Shown one piece after another: positions 10,505 to 18,977 of a stretch of 23,334 nucleotides of DNA. This DNA comes from Willaertia magna (lineage: Eukaryota > Heterolobosea > Eutetramitea > Acrasida > Naegleriidae): NCBI GenBank assembly GCA_902984215.1, contig CADWAF010004802.1, forward strand, positions 1-23,334, given 5' to 3'. The notes below the pieces were generated by a model. The model was not told where the DNA came from. It made no database searches and worked only from the letters and a program-made list of their open reading frames with translations. The stretch's first letter is position 1. The number at the start of each line of letters is the position of its first letter. Made by a program: the position numbers and the translations under genes.

Positions 10505-10589
10505 CTATTTTTTTCTGTAATTTATGTAATTTTAGTTTTGGCGGTAAAAATAATTTTTATTCATTTAATAAACCAATCCTTATTGTTGT

Positions 10590-11320
10590 TTAGACATTGG
10601 TAGCAATCAAGTCACGATATCTTGGTGAAAACATTCTATGAAATTCAGCCTCTTCCATAACTTTTTGTTCTCTTCTCAACTTAACAAATCGCCAAATTAT
10701 AATCAAGTTAGGTAATAAACCAAATATTAAACCAATGGTTAATAAATAAGTAACACCTAAACCAATATTTATTCCATGTAATCCAGCCAATAAAATAAAA
10801 TAAATATGAACAATAAATAACAAAATTGACCAAGTTTGATAATGAGAATATTTTCTATGTTTCTTAATTTTAAGTCTTATTATTAAAATAAATATTCCAT
10901 AAATCTTTTTTTTATGAATAAATAAATTGTTAATCACAAACTTACAATAATACAAGGAACTAATATAAAAATATCTGCCACTTTAGCAAAAAATCTACCA
11001 GTTGCCTTTGAATTGCAATAGTCTTCTGTCCAATGTGGAGAACACAACATTTGAGAAACAGATTTTGCGTGTAAGCCACTCCATAGAATCCAAACACAAA
11101 CCATAATTAAATCCAATACTAATCTTAATATAAAATAATTAGAACCTCCACTTTTGGGTGTCTCCAACCGTAATTTGTTCCAAATAGTTTTATTCTGTGG
11201 TGGTTGTATAAATCTCGGAGAGAATTGTTGGTCTACAGACGATCTTCTACTTTCCTCTTCATTCATATTCCGTTCTTGTAATTCCGTTTGGTGTTGTTGG
11301 TCGTTTGTGTCTTGCTGCAT
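10590..11320 (-). CDS. Four-helix integral membrane protein of unknown function, two exons
   Basis: Exon 1 is 11320-10946 and exon 2 is 10904-10590, joined in phase 0 across a 41-nt intron (GTAAGTTTGT ... AAAAAAG), giving 229 residues. The first ~55 residues are polar (Gln/Glu/Asn/Arg-rich) and probably cytosolic. Four hydrophobic segments follow: around LDLIMVCVWILW, ADIFILVPCIIIYGIFILII, WSILLFIVHIYFILLAGLHG and YLLTIGLIFGLLPNLIIIW. The two halves look alike: ILWSGLHA ends the first helix and ILLAGLHG the third, suggesting an internal duplication of a two-helix hairpin. A short basic tail (VKLRREQK) ends the protein. I recognise no family. The splice joins the two open stretches in the middle of the second helix, which supports the model. 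Confidence 0.75.
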
Positions 11321-11387
11321 TTTTATTTTAGAAAAGAAATTGAAATTAAAAGTTGTGTTAAGGTGACATAAAATTTATTGCTTTGAA

Positions 11388-13589
11388 TTATGTTGTGCGT
11401 TCTAGATAGAAAGCTTTCTTGAGTGTAGAAATATATTCACCTGACAAGAATAAATCGTTGGCTGTTTCGCCAAGTTCTTCTAATGAATACATAACATCAA
11501 TATCATCGCCTTCTTTAAGGTCTAAGTGACTCTTTGAAATACCACCATTGACAAAAGCTTGAATTGAAAGTCGATAACAATAAGCATTTCCAATGATACC
11601 TTCAAAAGGATTGTTTTGATATCTCATATTATCCCACATTAATTTCTCTTCCTCTGTTGCATCTCTTTCACTCCAACCTTCATCTTCCTCCATAGGTTCA
11701 ACAAAAATATCAATGAAATAAGGTTCAACTTTTAATGGCCTAAATGTCACTCTTAAAGGTGATTTTGGAAATCTTTCTGTGAATGTATCCAATACTTCTG
11801 TGAAAATATCTAAAGAAAGTGAAAAAGCTCTCCCAGCATTAATAGAATTCCCAAAAACATATTTATCAATCTCTTCTAGTTTAACATATTCAAAACCAAA
11901 TATCTCTCTTGTGTTATGATAAGAAATAAACATTCCATCCATATTACCTATTCTAGCTTGCATACTATACTTAATAAATGCAGATCTAATTAAATCATAA
12001 AATTCTCTTTCATATGAAAGAAGAGTACCTTTAACATTTTCTAATCTACTTTTAGTGAAATAAGTATACCTCTCCATATTTACTCTAATTGGATTGATTG
12101 CTCTAGTTTTAATATCAAATACTCCATGATCTGGATGATAACAATCTAATTGTGATCTTAATAAAAACTTTCCATGATGTAAATATCTATATATTTCACA
12201 ATCATCATATATTTTACCATCACTATGAGCTAATACAAATCTTTGTTGGAAATCTTTTTGACTCATTACAAATAATTTTTCCATAGTTTTACCTAAATCC
12301 ATCAAAATTTGATTTGTTCTTGGTTCAAAAATAAATTTAAAAGAGTCAATTGAGTAAGTAACTCTTCCATCTTCACTTTCTTTTGGTCTAACACAAAATA
12401 GTATTGGTTTAACAACTGAAGGAGTAAAAGTATTAGACATATGTTTAAAATTATCTAATGCTCTTGCATGAGTAGGTCTATAATTAGATAAAATTAAATA
12501 AATAGAAACTAGTGGTGCTGTTATAGAACTAGTACTTCCTCGATAAGTACAATTATGCTTTAAAACTAAATCATGTAATGTTTTATCATTTGAAGGAGGA
12601 ATAAAAGGTGTTAAATTAGCAAAATTAATTTGATTAGGTTGATGTAAAAATCTTAAAGAAGGAGGGAAATGATGTTTTTTACTTCTTGGATCATATAATT
12701 GATGAACTCCAGGTGTTTGTAATACTTGATCTAAACCATTTGATAATTTAGGTATTTTATCTAAATCTGTATCTCCAACATATTCTTTTTGTTCTTCACT
12801 TGTTGGTGTTAATTGTGTATATTCTGCATGAGGAAATTCACATAATATTTTATAAGAATGTGGTAACCTATCTTGTACTAATTTTCCACGATAATTTATT
12901 CCTATTGATTTATAAAAATTATTTGTTCTTATTATTGGATGTGTGTATTCTTGATTTCCTTTCTTCTTTTTATTTTCATTCGTAAAATTATTATTAACTT
13001 CCTTGTTTTTCCTCTCATTTTCATCTTTAGGTAATTCATATAGCTCATTCGAACTTTCTTCTTCTAAAGAATTTTCTTTAAATAAAGAAGAAGAGATATT
13101 TTCTTCATTCTCTCTTATATCTTCATCTTCAAATCCAAATAATTCACTATAATTTATTTTCTTTCCAGTACTTTCACCTCTATTCATTGTTTCTTGATAA
13201 ATTTTTGAAGAAGTATTAAATGCGGCACCAGTGTTTTTTAATGAAGAAATATCATTATCTTCATTATTTTTATTATTATCACTTTCTTTTCTTTTATTAT
13301 ATTCTTCCCATGCTAAATCTCTTTGTATTTTAACTTTTTCTAAAACTTTCGCCAGTAAAGTATCTATATTTTCTGTTAATTCTTGTTTATTGATACTATT
13401 CTTATTGTTTGTATTTTCCTCAATTCCTTTTTGTTTTCTCTCTTCAACAAACTTTTTAAAGTTTAAATTACTATTAGAAATACAAAAACTTCTTTTATTA
13501 TTTTGAATTAAAGAAACCTTTCCCAAGTTCTTGTTTAACTTCGGAGAGGCTACTGTTGAAAGAAAGTTTGAACGAAAGAGCTTGAGCAT
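11388..13589 (-). CDS. PET127: Mitochondrial RNA-processing protein Pet127
   Basis: A 733-residue protein. Residues 1-40 are basic, hydroxylated and almost free of acidic residues (MLKLFRSNFLSTVASPKLNK), a good mitochondrial presequence. Residues 45-215 are a Lys/Asn/Glu-rich low-complexity region. The Pet127 core begins near 340: YRGSTSSITAPLVSIYLILS (349-368), MDLGKTMEKLFV (430-441), then LLRSQLDCYHPDHGVFDIKT (476-495), and later IRSAFIKYSMQARIGNMDG. D482 and D492-I-K494 fit the D...(D/E)xK metal site of PD-(D/E)XK nucleases, to which Pet127 was assigned, with E437 a candidate extra ligand. In yeast Pet127 acts in 5' trimming and turnover of mitochondrial RNA with the mitochondrial RNA polymerase. 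Its ATG lies 51 nt after the stop of the upstream E2 gene on the same strand. No intron is seen. Confidence 0.88.
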   Translation of the reverse strand: MLKLFRSNFLSTVASPKLNKNLGKVSLIQNNKRSFCISNSNLNFKKFVEERKQKGIEENTNNKNSINKQELTENIDTLLAKVLEKVKIQRDLAWEEYNKRKESDNNKNNEDNDISSLKNTGAAFNTSSKIYQETMNRGESTGKKINYSELFGFEDEDIRENEENISSSLFKENSLEEESSNELYELPKDENERKNKEVNNNFTNENKKKKGNQEYTHPIIRTNNFYKSIGINYRGKLVQDRLPHSYKILCEFPHAEYTQLTPTSEEQKEYVGDTDLDKIPKLSNGLDQVLQTPGVHQLYDPRSKKHHFPPSLRFLHQPNQINFANLTPFIPPSNDKTLHDLVLKHNCTYRGSTSSITAPLVSIYLILSNYRPTHARALDNFKHMSNTFTPSVVKPILFCVRPKESEDGRVTYSIDSFKFIFEPRTNQILMDLGKTMEKLFVMSQKDFQQRFVLAHSDGKIYDDCEIYRYLHHGKFLLRSQLDCYHPDHGVFDIKTRAINPIRVNMERYTYFTKSRLENVKGTLLSYEREFYDLIRSAFIKYSMQARIGNMDGMFISYHNTREIFGFEYVKLEEIDKYVFGNSINAGRAFSLSLDIFTEVLDTFTERFPKSPLRVTFRPLKVEPYFIDIFVEPMEEDEGWSERDATEEEKLMWDNMRYQNNPFEGIIGNAYCYRLSIQAFVNGGISKSHLDLKEGDDIDVMYSLEELGETANDLFLSGEYISTLKKAFYLERTT

Positions 13590-13640
13590 TTTTTTAATTC
13601 AATTTTTCGAGCTAATTTATTTGGATAGGGTGATAATGAT

Positions 13641-15188
13641 TTATTTCATGGACAAGAGAAAACTAAGTGGGTTTTCTAAGTATTCTTTCCACTTGTTAGA
13701 GAATCTAGCCATTGAAGCCCCATCAATAACACGATGATCTGCAGACCATGACATGTACATAATATGTTTAGGAACAACATTATTGTGTGAATCAAAGGTT
13801 GGTACTTTCTTAATCATTCCAATAGCTCCAATACATACTTCAGGAACTGTAAGAACAGGTTCTGCATAGGTACCTCCTATTGTTCCGATATTAGATAAAG
13901 TTATAGTACCTCCCTTTAAGTCATCCATACCAAGTTTTCCTTCTTTACCGAGTTTTTGTAGACGATTTAATTCTGCAGCAATCTCTAAAATAGATTTAGT
14001 TTGAACACGTTTAATATTTGGAACTAATAAACCATTTGGTGTGTCCATAGCAACTCCAATGTTGTGTTCTCCCTTATAAATAATTTCACTTTCATCTTCA
14101 GTAAGAGATGAGTTCATTACCGGGAATTCATTAATTGCCAAAGAGAGTGCTTTAATAATGAATGGCATATAACTTAATTTAATACCTTGTTTTTCAGCAA
14201 CAACTTTAAGATGATTTCTTAATTTCATTAATTCATCAACATAAATTTCATCTTTGAATCCAAAGTGTGGAATCTTATTTGCTGCATTCATAGTCTTTAT
14301 CATTGTACGTCTCAATCCTCTAACTGGTTCTCTTCTATCTTCTGGTACAATAACACCAGAGATAATTCCTGTTGAAGTTGCTGAAACAGTTTCAGTAGGT
14401 TTTGTTGAAGTAACTTGTTCCGATTTAACTTCAGTTGCCTTCTTGGTTGGATTTTCTAAGTATCCTAAAACATCTTCCTTCAAAATTCTACCATTTCTTC
14501 CTGTTGGAGTAACATTTCTTAAATCAATTTTATTTTCACGAGCAATTCTTCTAACAGAAGGAGTAGTAAGAACTTTATCAATTGATTCTTCAACATTATC
14601 TACAAAAGAAGTAGTATTAGATGTTTTTGTTTCATTATTAGATGTAATTGGTTTTGCAACTTCAGGTGTTGATTGATCAGTGGTTGTTGTGGCACCAGTG
14701 GAAGAAGAACCTTCAACTTCAATATTAATTAAAGGTTTTCCTACATCAGCAATATCACCAACCTTGTAGAATAACTTTGTAACAACACCATCAAAACGGC
14801 TTGTAATTTCAACATTAGCTTTATCACTCATGACCTCGGCAACATGTTGAAATTGTTCAATTTTATCACCTTCCTTTACAAACCATTTCACAATCTCAAC
14901 TTTAGTAATACCTTCACCAATATCAGCTAATATGAAGGGTATTTCTTTCTTATTTGCAAATAATGAAGTATGGAAATTTTGTTGAGTTTGATTAATAGAA
15001 ATTAAAGTAGAAGAAGAGGTATTTGATTTAAATAAATTAAAAGACTTGAAGAGAACAGGATTTAAAGATTTTCTCTTATTCATCAAGCATTTCAATGCTC
15101 TACCAGCAGAAGCATGATTCCTCTTACAGACTGATGAAAACATTTTTTGTAAAGTTGCCAAAGGCATTTTTGAAGGGTGTTTCACCAA
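13641..15188 (-). CDS. DBT: Branched-chain 2-oxoacid dehydrogenase E2 (dihydrolipoyl transacylase)
   Basis: A 515-residue protein. The first ~80 residues are a long basic mitochondrial targeting region. The lipoyl domain spans about 84-158, with the lipoylated Lys123 in VMSDKANVEI. A Thr/Ser/Lys-rich linker leads to the E1/E3-binding domain at about 207-243 (TTPSVRRIARENKIDL, TGRNGRILKEDV). The catalytic acyltransferase domain runs from about 285 to 515 and ends with SWSADHRVIDGASMARF, whose His485 and Asp489 are the active-site pair. One lipoyl domain and the LADIGEGITKVEIVKW opening point to the branched-chain (BCKDH) E2 rather than pyruvate or 2-oxoglutarate E2. It forms the core of the matrix complex that oxidises Val, Leu and Ile keto acids. 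Alternative starts lie at Met8 and Met16. Single exon; the next gene starts only 51 nt downstream. Confidence 0.95.
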   Translation of the reverse strand: MVKHPSKMPLATLQKMFSSVCKRNHASAGRALKCLMNKRKSLNPVLFKSFNLFKSNTSSSTLISINQTQQNFHTSLFANKKEIPFILADIGEGITKVEIVKWFVKEGDKIEQFQHVAEVMSDKANVEITSRFDGVVTKLFYKVGDIADVGKPLINIEVEGSSSTGATTTTDQSTPEVAKPITSNNETKTSNTTSFVDNVEESIDKVLTTPSVRRIARENKIDLRNVTPTGRNGRILKEDVLGYLENPTKKATEVKSEQVTSTKPTETVSATSTGIISGVIVPEDRREPVRGLRRTMIKTMNAANKIPHFGFKDEIYVDELMKLRNHLKVVAEKQGIKLSYMPFIIKALSLAINEFPVMNSSLTEDESEIIYKGEHNIGVAMDTPNGLLVPNIKRVQTKSILEIAAELNRLQKLGKEGKLGMDDLKGGTITLSNIGTIGGTYAEPVLTVPEVCIGAIGMIKKVPTFDSHNNVVPKHIMYMSWSADHRVIDGASMARFSNKWKEYLENPLSFLLSMK

Positions 15189-15271
15189 AATAACATTGAA
15201 AAATAAAAAAGACTTTGCTGGGGGGTTCTTGCTTTAATGAATGAATAGATGATGTTAATGTACAAAAGTCT

Positions 15272-15634
15272 TTACATGGAAAAGTTTGGATTGGAAAGAT
15301 TAGAAGCTATGTGGTGATCGCAATTATTTTGTGTTAGTTTCAGTATTCTCTTCTCTAACTTTACAAGTCTGTCAGCAATGTCAGTGTTTGTTTTCAGAAG
15401 TCTTTCCATTTCATAGATTATTTTATTCTTATTATTTTCTAATTCTTTTCTACAATCACCACTATCCTCAACCACCTCATCTATCAGTATTAGATTTTCT
15501 TCCTGAGAAAAAGGGGAGAAACAATTAGAGAAACAATCTGAACTTATTATATCTTTACTCCATCCTTCTTTAGGAACACTAGGTATTTCTATAGTCAGTT
15601 TAGGCTTAAGTAAAAGGTTGTGTGGTTTATCCAT
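15272..15634 (-). CDS. Small coiled-coil protein of unknown function
   Basis: A 120-residue protein with no recognised domain. Residues 1-55 are Pro/Ser-rich and mildly acidic. Residues ~60-102 (RKELENNKNKIIYEMERLLK, then IADRLVKLEKRILKL) have heptad-like spacing of Leu/Ile and should form a coiled coil. The tail is polar. It is divergent from the kinesin gene, with 197 nt between the two starts, so both may share one promoter and perhaps cell-cycle timing (inference). The downstream E2 gene follows after 83 nt on the same strand. The coding assignment rests on the regular coiled-coil pattern, the sensible start and the position filling the gap between genes. Confidence 0.6.
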   Translation of the reverse strand: MDKPHNLLLKPKLTIEIPSVPKEGWSKDIISSDCFSNCFSPFSQEENLILIDEVVEDSGDCRKELENNKNKIIYEMERLLKTNTDIADRLVKLEKRILKLTQNNCDHHIASNLSNPNFSM

Positions 15635-15764
15635 TTCTTTGTTTTGCTCAATGAAAGGTAGTGAAATATTGCATTTTCATTTCTTTTTTGCATTTCATAG
15701 CCAGTCAAAGTGATGCATTGAGGTGCAATAGGAATGACAGCCAATGACTGTTATTATTCTCAAA

Positions 15765-15803
15765 ACCGTTACGATCATTGTTTCCTCTAAAGCTGACCGT
15801 TAC
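15765..15803. promoter_or_regulatory. Paired ACCGTTAC elements (MYB/MSA-like) in a divergent promoter
   Basis: The octamer ACCGTTAC occurs at 15765-15772 and again at 15796-15803, 31 bp apart, between the coiled-coil gene and the kinesin. Its complement, GTAACGGT, contains the AACGG core of MYB sites; in plants the MSA element with this core drives G2/M genes, including kinesins. A third CCGTTA is at 15961-15966 inside the kinesin intron, and a CCAAT box is at 15741-15745. That the sites act here is inference. Confidence 0.4.
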
Positions 15804-15831
15804 ACCTTGCGTTTTAAAAAATTAGAAAAAA

Positions 15832-18346
15832 ATGAAGTCGGGTCTACGTATTAGAAATTCAACTCAAAGCGATATGTACCTATCAACACCTAAGAAACAG
15901 ATTACTGATAAATTACCTAAGCATACACCAACACCCAAGTAAGTATTTTAATAATGCAATCCGTTATAAACGCAATATCTTTCGTGAATTTGATAGAAAA
16001 ATGGTAAATACATCTCTTCTCTCTCCAAACTCTAAAACGAGAAGAAAAGTTACTGAAACATGTGATATACAGGTGTATCTAAGAATTAAACCAATTGTTA
16101 GTGATATTGGTACCTGTGTTAAGGTAGTAGACGAAAAAACAATAGAATTTAATTCACAAAAATCTAATGACAAGTATACTTTTTCAAAAGTGTTTGACTC
16201 TACCGCAAATCAAAAAGATGTTTATGAAATAACCTCAAAACCACTCTTACAGAAGATGTTTGACGGCAAAGACTCCTTACTTTTCTCATATGGAGTTACA
16301 GGTTCTGGAAAGACATATACAATGCTTGGAAAAAGTCAACAGCAACAAGTTGACCTAAGAAAATCTACAATCGCTACTGGTATAACTTCTTTTGACAATG
16401 AAGATAGAGGTGTCATACCAAGATTATTAGAGGATTTATTCTCAATGATAAGTGCTCAAAAAGAAAATGATGTACATTATGAAGTATTTTCAACATTTGT
16501 TGAAGTTTATGATGGAAAGGTTAATGATCTGTTACATAATTATGCAGATGGAGATTTTAGAGAGAGTTTAACTAGCAATTTTTCAGTTGCCAGTAGTACT
16601 TCCTCAATAAATAGCATTCTCTCTTCATCTTCATCTTCTAGCAACAGTAGCACTAAGAACAAGGGAGATGTAGAAGTAAGAGAATTTAATGGAAAATTTA
16701 TTTTACAAGGAGCTAAAGAGGTAACAATTACTGATTGCCATAAAGGAAAATCTATTTTACTACATGGCAACAAATGTAGATCAATAAGAGCAACCCAATC
16801 TAACGCCGACTCTTCAAGATCTCATGCTATATTTACTATTAGCTTAATTAAGAGAGATGAAGAATTAAATCAAAAGGAAATTGGTAAGATAACTGTTGTA
16901 GATTTGGCAGGAAGTGAAAGACAAAAGAACACTGGAGCTGAGAACAAGGCATTGAAGGAAGCTAGTACAATCAACAATTCTTTAATGAATTTATCTAGGT
17001 GCATGAGGGCAATGAAAGAAAATCAAGAAAAAGGTGTACAGACTCACATTCCATACAGAGATGATGTGTTGACTAAGATTTTATTTAAGAATGAATTTTT
17101 ACAAGGAAATGGTCAAGTAGTAATGATTTTAAATATTACACCTGCTGCTGAGGGAAGTAATGAAACAGTTATGGCTTTGAGTTTCTCTGGTGTTGTCAAA
17201 GAAGTAAAATTAAAAGCAAATGACACCTCTAGTCTAAGAAGATTTCTTCAATCACCAAAAAGTGTCAAGAAGCCTGTTGTCTCAGTTGGAATGGTTACTG
17301 ACGAAGATGAAGAACTTGAAGAATTGAAAAGATGTTATAATAGATTAAAACAAGAAATTGAGGTAGTCAAAATGGAAGTAAGACAATCAACAGAGCTAGA
17401 AATGAGAAAACAATTAACAGAAGAATTTGAATTCCAAATGAATAGAGTAGAAGAGTTACATCAACTCTCAATAATAGAAATGCAAAAGTCAATGTATCAA
17501 ACTATTGAAAATAATCAACAGAATATTATCAATCAATTAAACCATTATATACAACTCTACAGAGAAACTAAGGAGGAACTAGAAAGAGCTCAAATGCTAC
17601 TGTCAATACATAGCCAAGAAGAAAATGACAAAGAAAATGGTGAATTAATGATTGAAAGAATGAAACAAGAAATTGAGGATTTGAATGAAAAGATAATTGA
17701 TTATGAACAATTATCTAAGGAAAATACTTTATTAAAATCGCAATATGACGAACTAAGTGTAAAATATAATCAATTGGTTGATAACAATAACCAAAAGAAT
17801 GAAATGTACATTGATTATGAAAAAAGAATCAAGGAGTTTGAGAAACAACATAAAGAAGAGTTAGCCAATAAAACAAAAGATTTTAAGGTGGAAACACAGT
17901 TAATGAAAGCTGAATATGATGATAAATTACACAACCAAGAAAAGGAAATAGCTGTTTTAAGAACAAAGTTAGAGAAAGCAATTGAAAAGAAAGAACAATG
18001 GAAGAAATACACCACTACTCTTAAAGAGAAGTACAAACAATTGTCTGAGTTGAATAAGCAAGAGAAAAAGGAACAAGCCAACACAAGTTTATTAAACAAA
18101 TTTAAATCAATATTTGTTTCGTCACAACATGAAGACAAAGATCTTCCAACATTTACAATTACCGAAGACAGTATCAGCCCAGTAAAGAAGAGAAAGACTT
18201 CATTAGAGGTAACAACAGACTCCCCTAGCAAAAAACAAAAGAATTCTGAAATTGTAGTTCATGACGAGGAGGAAGAAGAGGAAGTAACAACAAAGCAAAA
18301 AAGTAGACAAAAGAGCAGACGTAGAAAAAAGAATTCTAACAAGTAA
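15832..18346 (+). CDS. Kinesin-6-like (MKLP1/KIF23-type) mitotic kinesin, two exons
   Basis: Exon 1 is 15832-15938 and exon 2 is 15997-18346, separated by a 58-nt intron (GTAAGTATTT ... TTGATAG), giving 818 residues. A model starting at the ATG at 16001 would lose 37 residues that carry TPKK and TPTPKK, both Cdk-type sites. The N-terminal motor has DIQVYLRIKP, the P-loop GVTGSGKT at 135-142, switch I ADSSRSHAIF and switch II DLAGSER. The end of the motor, IPYRDDVLTKILFKNEFLQG with MILNITPAAEGSNETV, resembles KIF23 more than other classes. A Ser-rich insert (SSSSSSSNSSTKN) interrupts the motor after VNDLLHNY. Long coiled coil follows from about 455 to 720. The tail has SPVKKRK and a basic RQKSRRRKKN end after an acidic run, probably nuclear localisation. 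By family it bundles midzone microtubules in anaphase and cytokinesis. Confidence 0.88.
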
Positions 18347-18540
18347 TCAACTTTTCCAATACAAGCCTAATACGTTGTATTAAAAAGGTTGAAACAATAA
18401 AAAATAATTAAGTATATGATTAGATTACAAACATAGTCCATGTTTTTGGAGGCAAAAAATCAACAGACAAAGCAATCACAGTGCTTATTATAATATAAAA
18501 TTACAATAATGCAGTTCACTTTTTATTAAAAATAAAACCA

Positions 18541-18808
18541 ATCGGTATGTCAAGCCATCCCCCATACTCCCTTTCGAGAATATGTAGCAATCATCCATGA
18601 ACGAGGTAATAAAAACACCAAAGTGCAAACATATTACCAGTTCTCAACTCATGCTCAGAATAACTGACTACAAAGTCATCATCTTGGTTTAGAGGTTAGT
18701 CAAGATTGACTAAAAACTAAGCATTGTACTACTACATAAGTAATCCTGTAGGAGTACGGTCGATGACTTTACCTCTCATGAGCGTCATGCATTACTTATT
18801 GATTTTTT
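18541..18808 (+). ncRNA. Candidate structured non-coding RNA, family unknown
   Basis: Between the kinesin and the next gene, 18541-18790 has about 40 percent G+C by my count (99 of 250), against clearly AT-rich flanks, and no ORF. Several perfect inverted repeats occur: TGACT/AGTCA (18665-18678), TTAGTCAA/TTGACTAA (18696-18713), an outer pair ATAAGTAAT (18736-18744) with ATTACTTAT (18791-18799), and inside it ATGAC/GTCAT (18763-18767 with 18784-18788). Runs of six T at 18803-18808 and 18818-18823 could end a polymerase III transcript on the plus strand. I could not match it to U1, U2, U4, U5, U6, U3, SRP, RNase P or tRNA. The strand is uncertain. Confidence 0.35.
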
Positions 18809-18841
18809 ATTTTATTCTTTTTTGAGGTTTTACTTATGGGT

Positions 18842-18908
18842 GTTCAATTTCACAAAGTTGTTGAACTCCTAATTTTTAGCTAGGTTGGGTGTTATTTATA
18901 GCCCCAAC
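18842..18908 (+). ncRNA. Hairpin, Sm-like site, hairpin: possible 3' end of a snRNA
   Basis: GTTCAA/TTGAAC (18842-18847 with 18861-18866) forms a hairpin. It is followed by AATTTTTAG at 18871-18879, close to the Sm-binding consensus, and a second hairpin GTTGGG/CCCAAC (18884-18889 with 18903-18908). This order is the usual 3' module of a spliceosomal RNA. Whether it belongs to the island just upstream, and which snRNA it might be, is not clear. Confidence 0.25.
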
Positions 18909-18977
18909 AATTAAACAAATTAAGGTAGATGCTGGTGTCACAAAAACAAACATTAAAATATTTCATTAAAATTCAAT

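Noticed and set aside
18663..18700. C/D-box snoRNA on the minus strand (ATGATGA then CTGA)
   Set aside because: The boxes are under 30 nt apart and no terminal stem pairs, which is too short for a C/D RNA.
18680..18750. tRNA-like A box (TGGTTTAGAGG)
   Set aside because: No matching B box (GGTTCRA) or cloverleaf stems could be drawn around it.
18735..18808. U5 snRNA, because of CTTTAC in a stem-loop followed by a T-run
   Set aside because: The invariant U5 loop needs one more U and a different context, so I could not support the identification.
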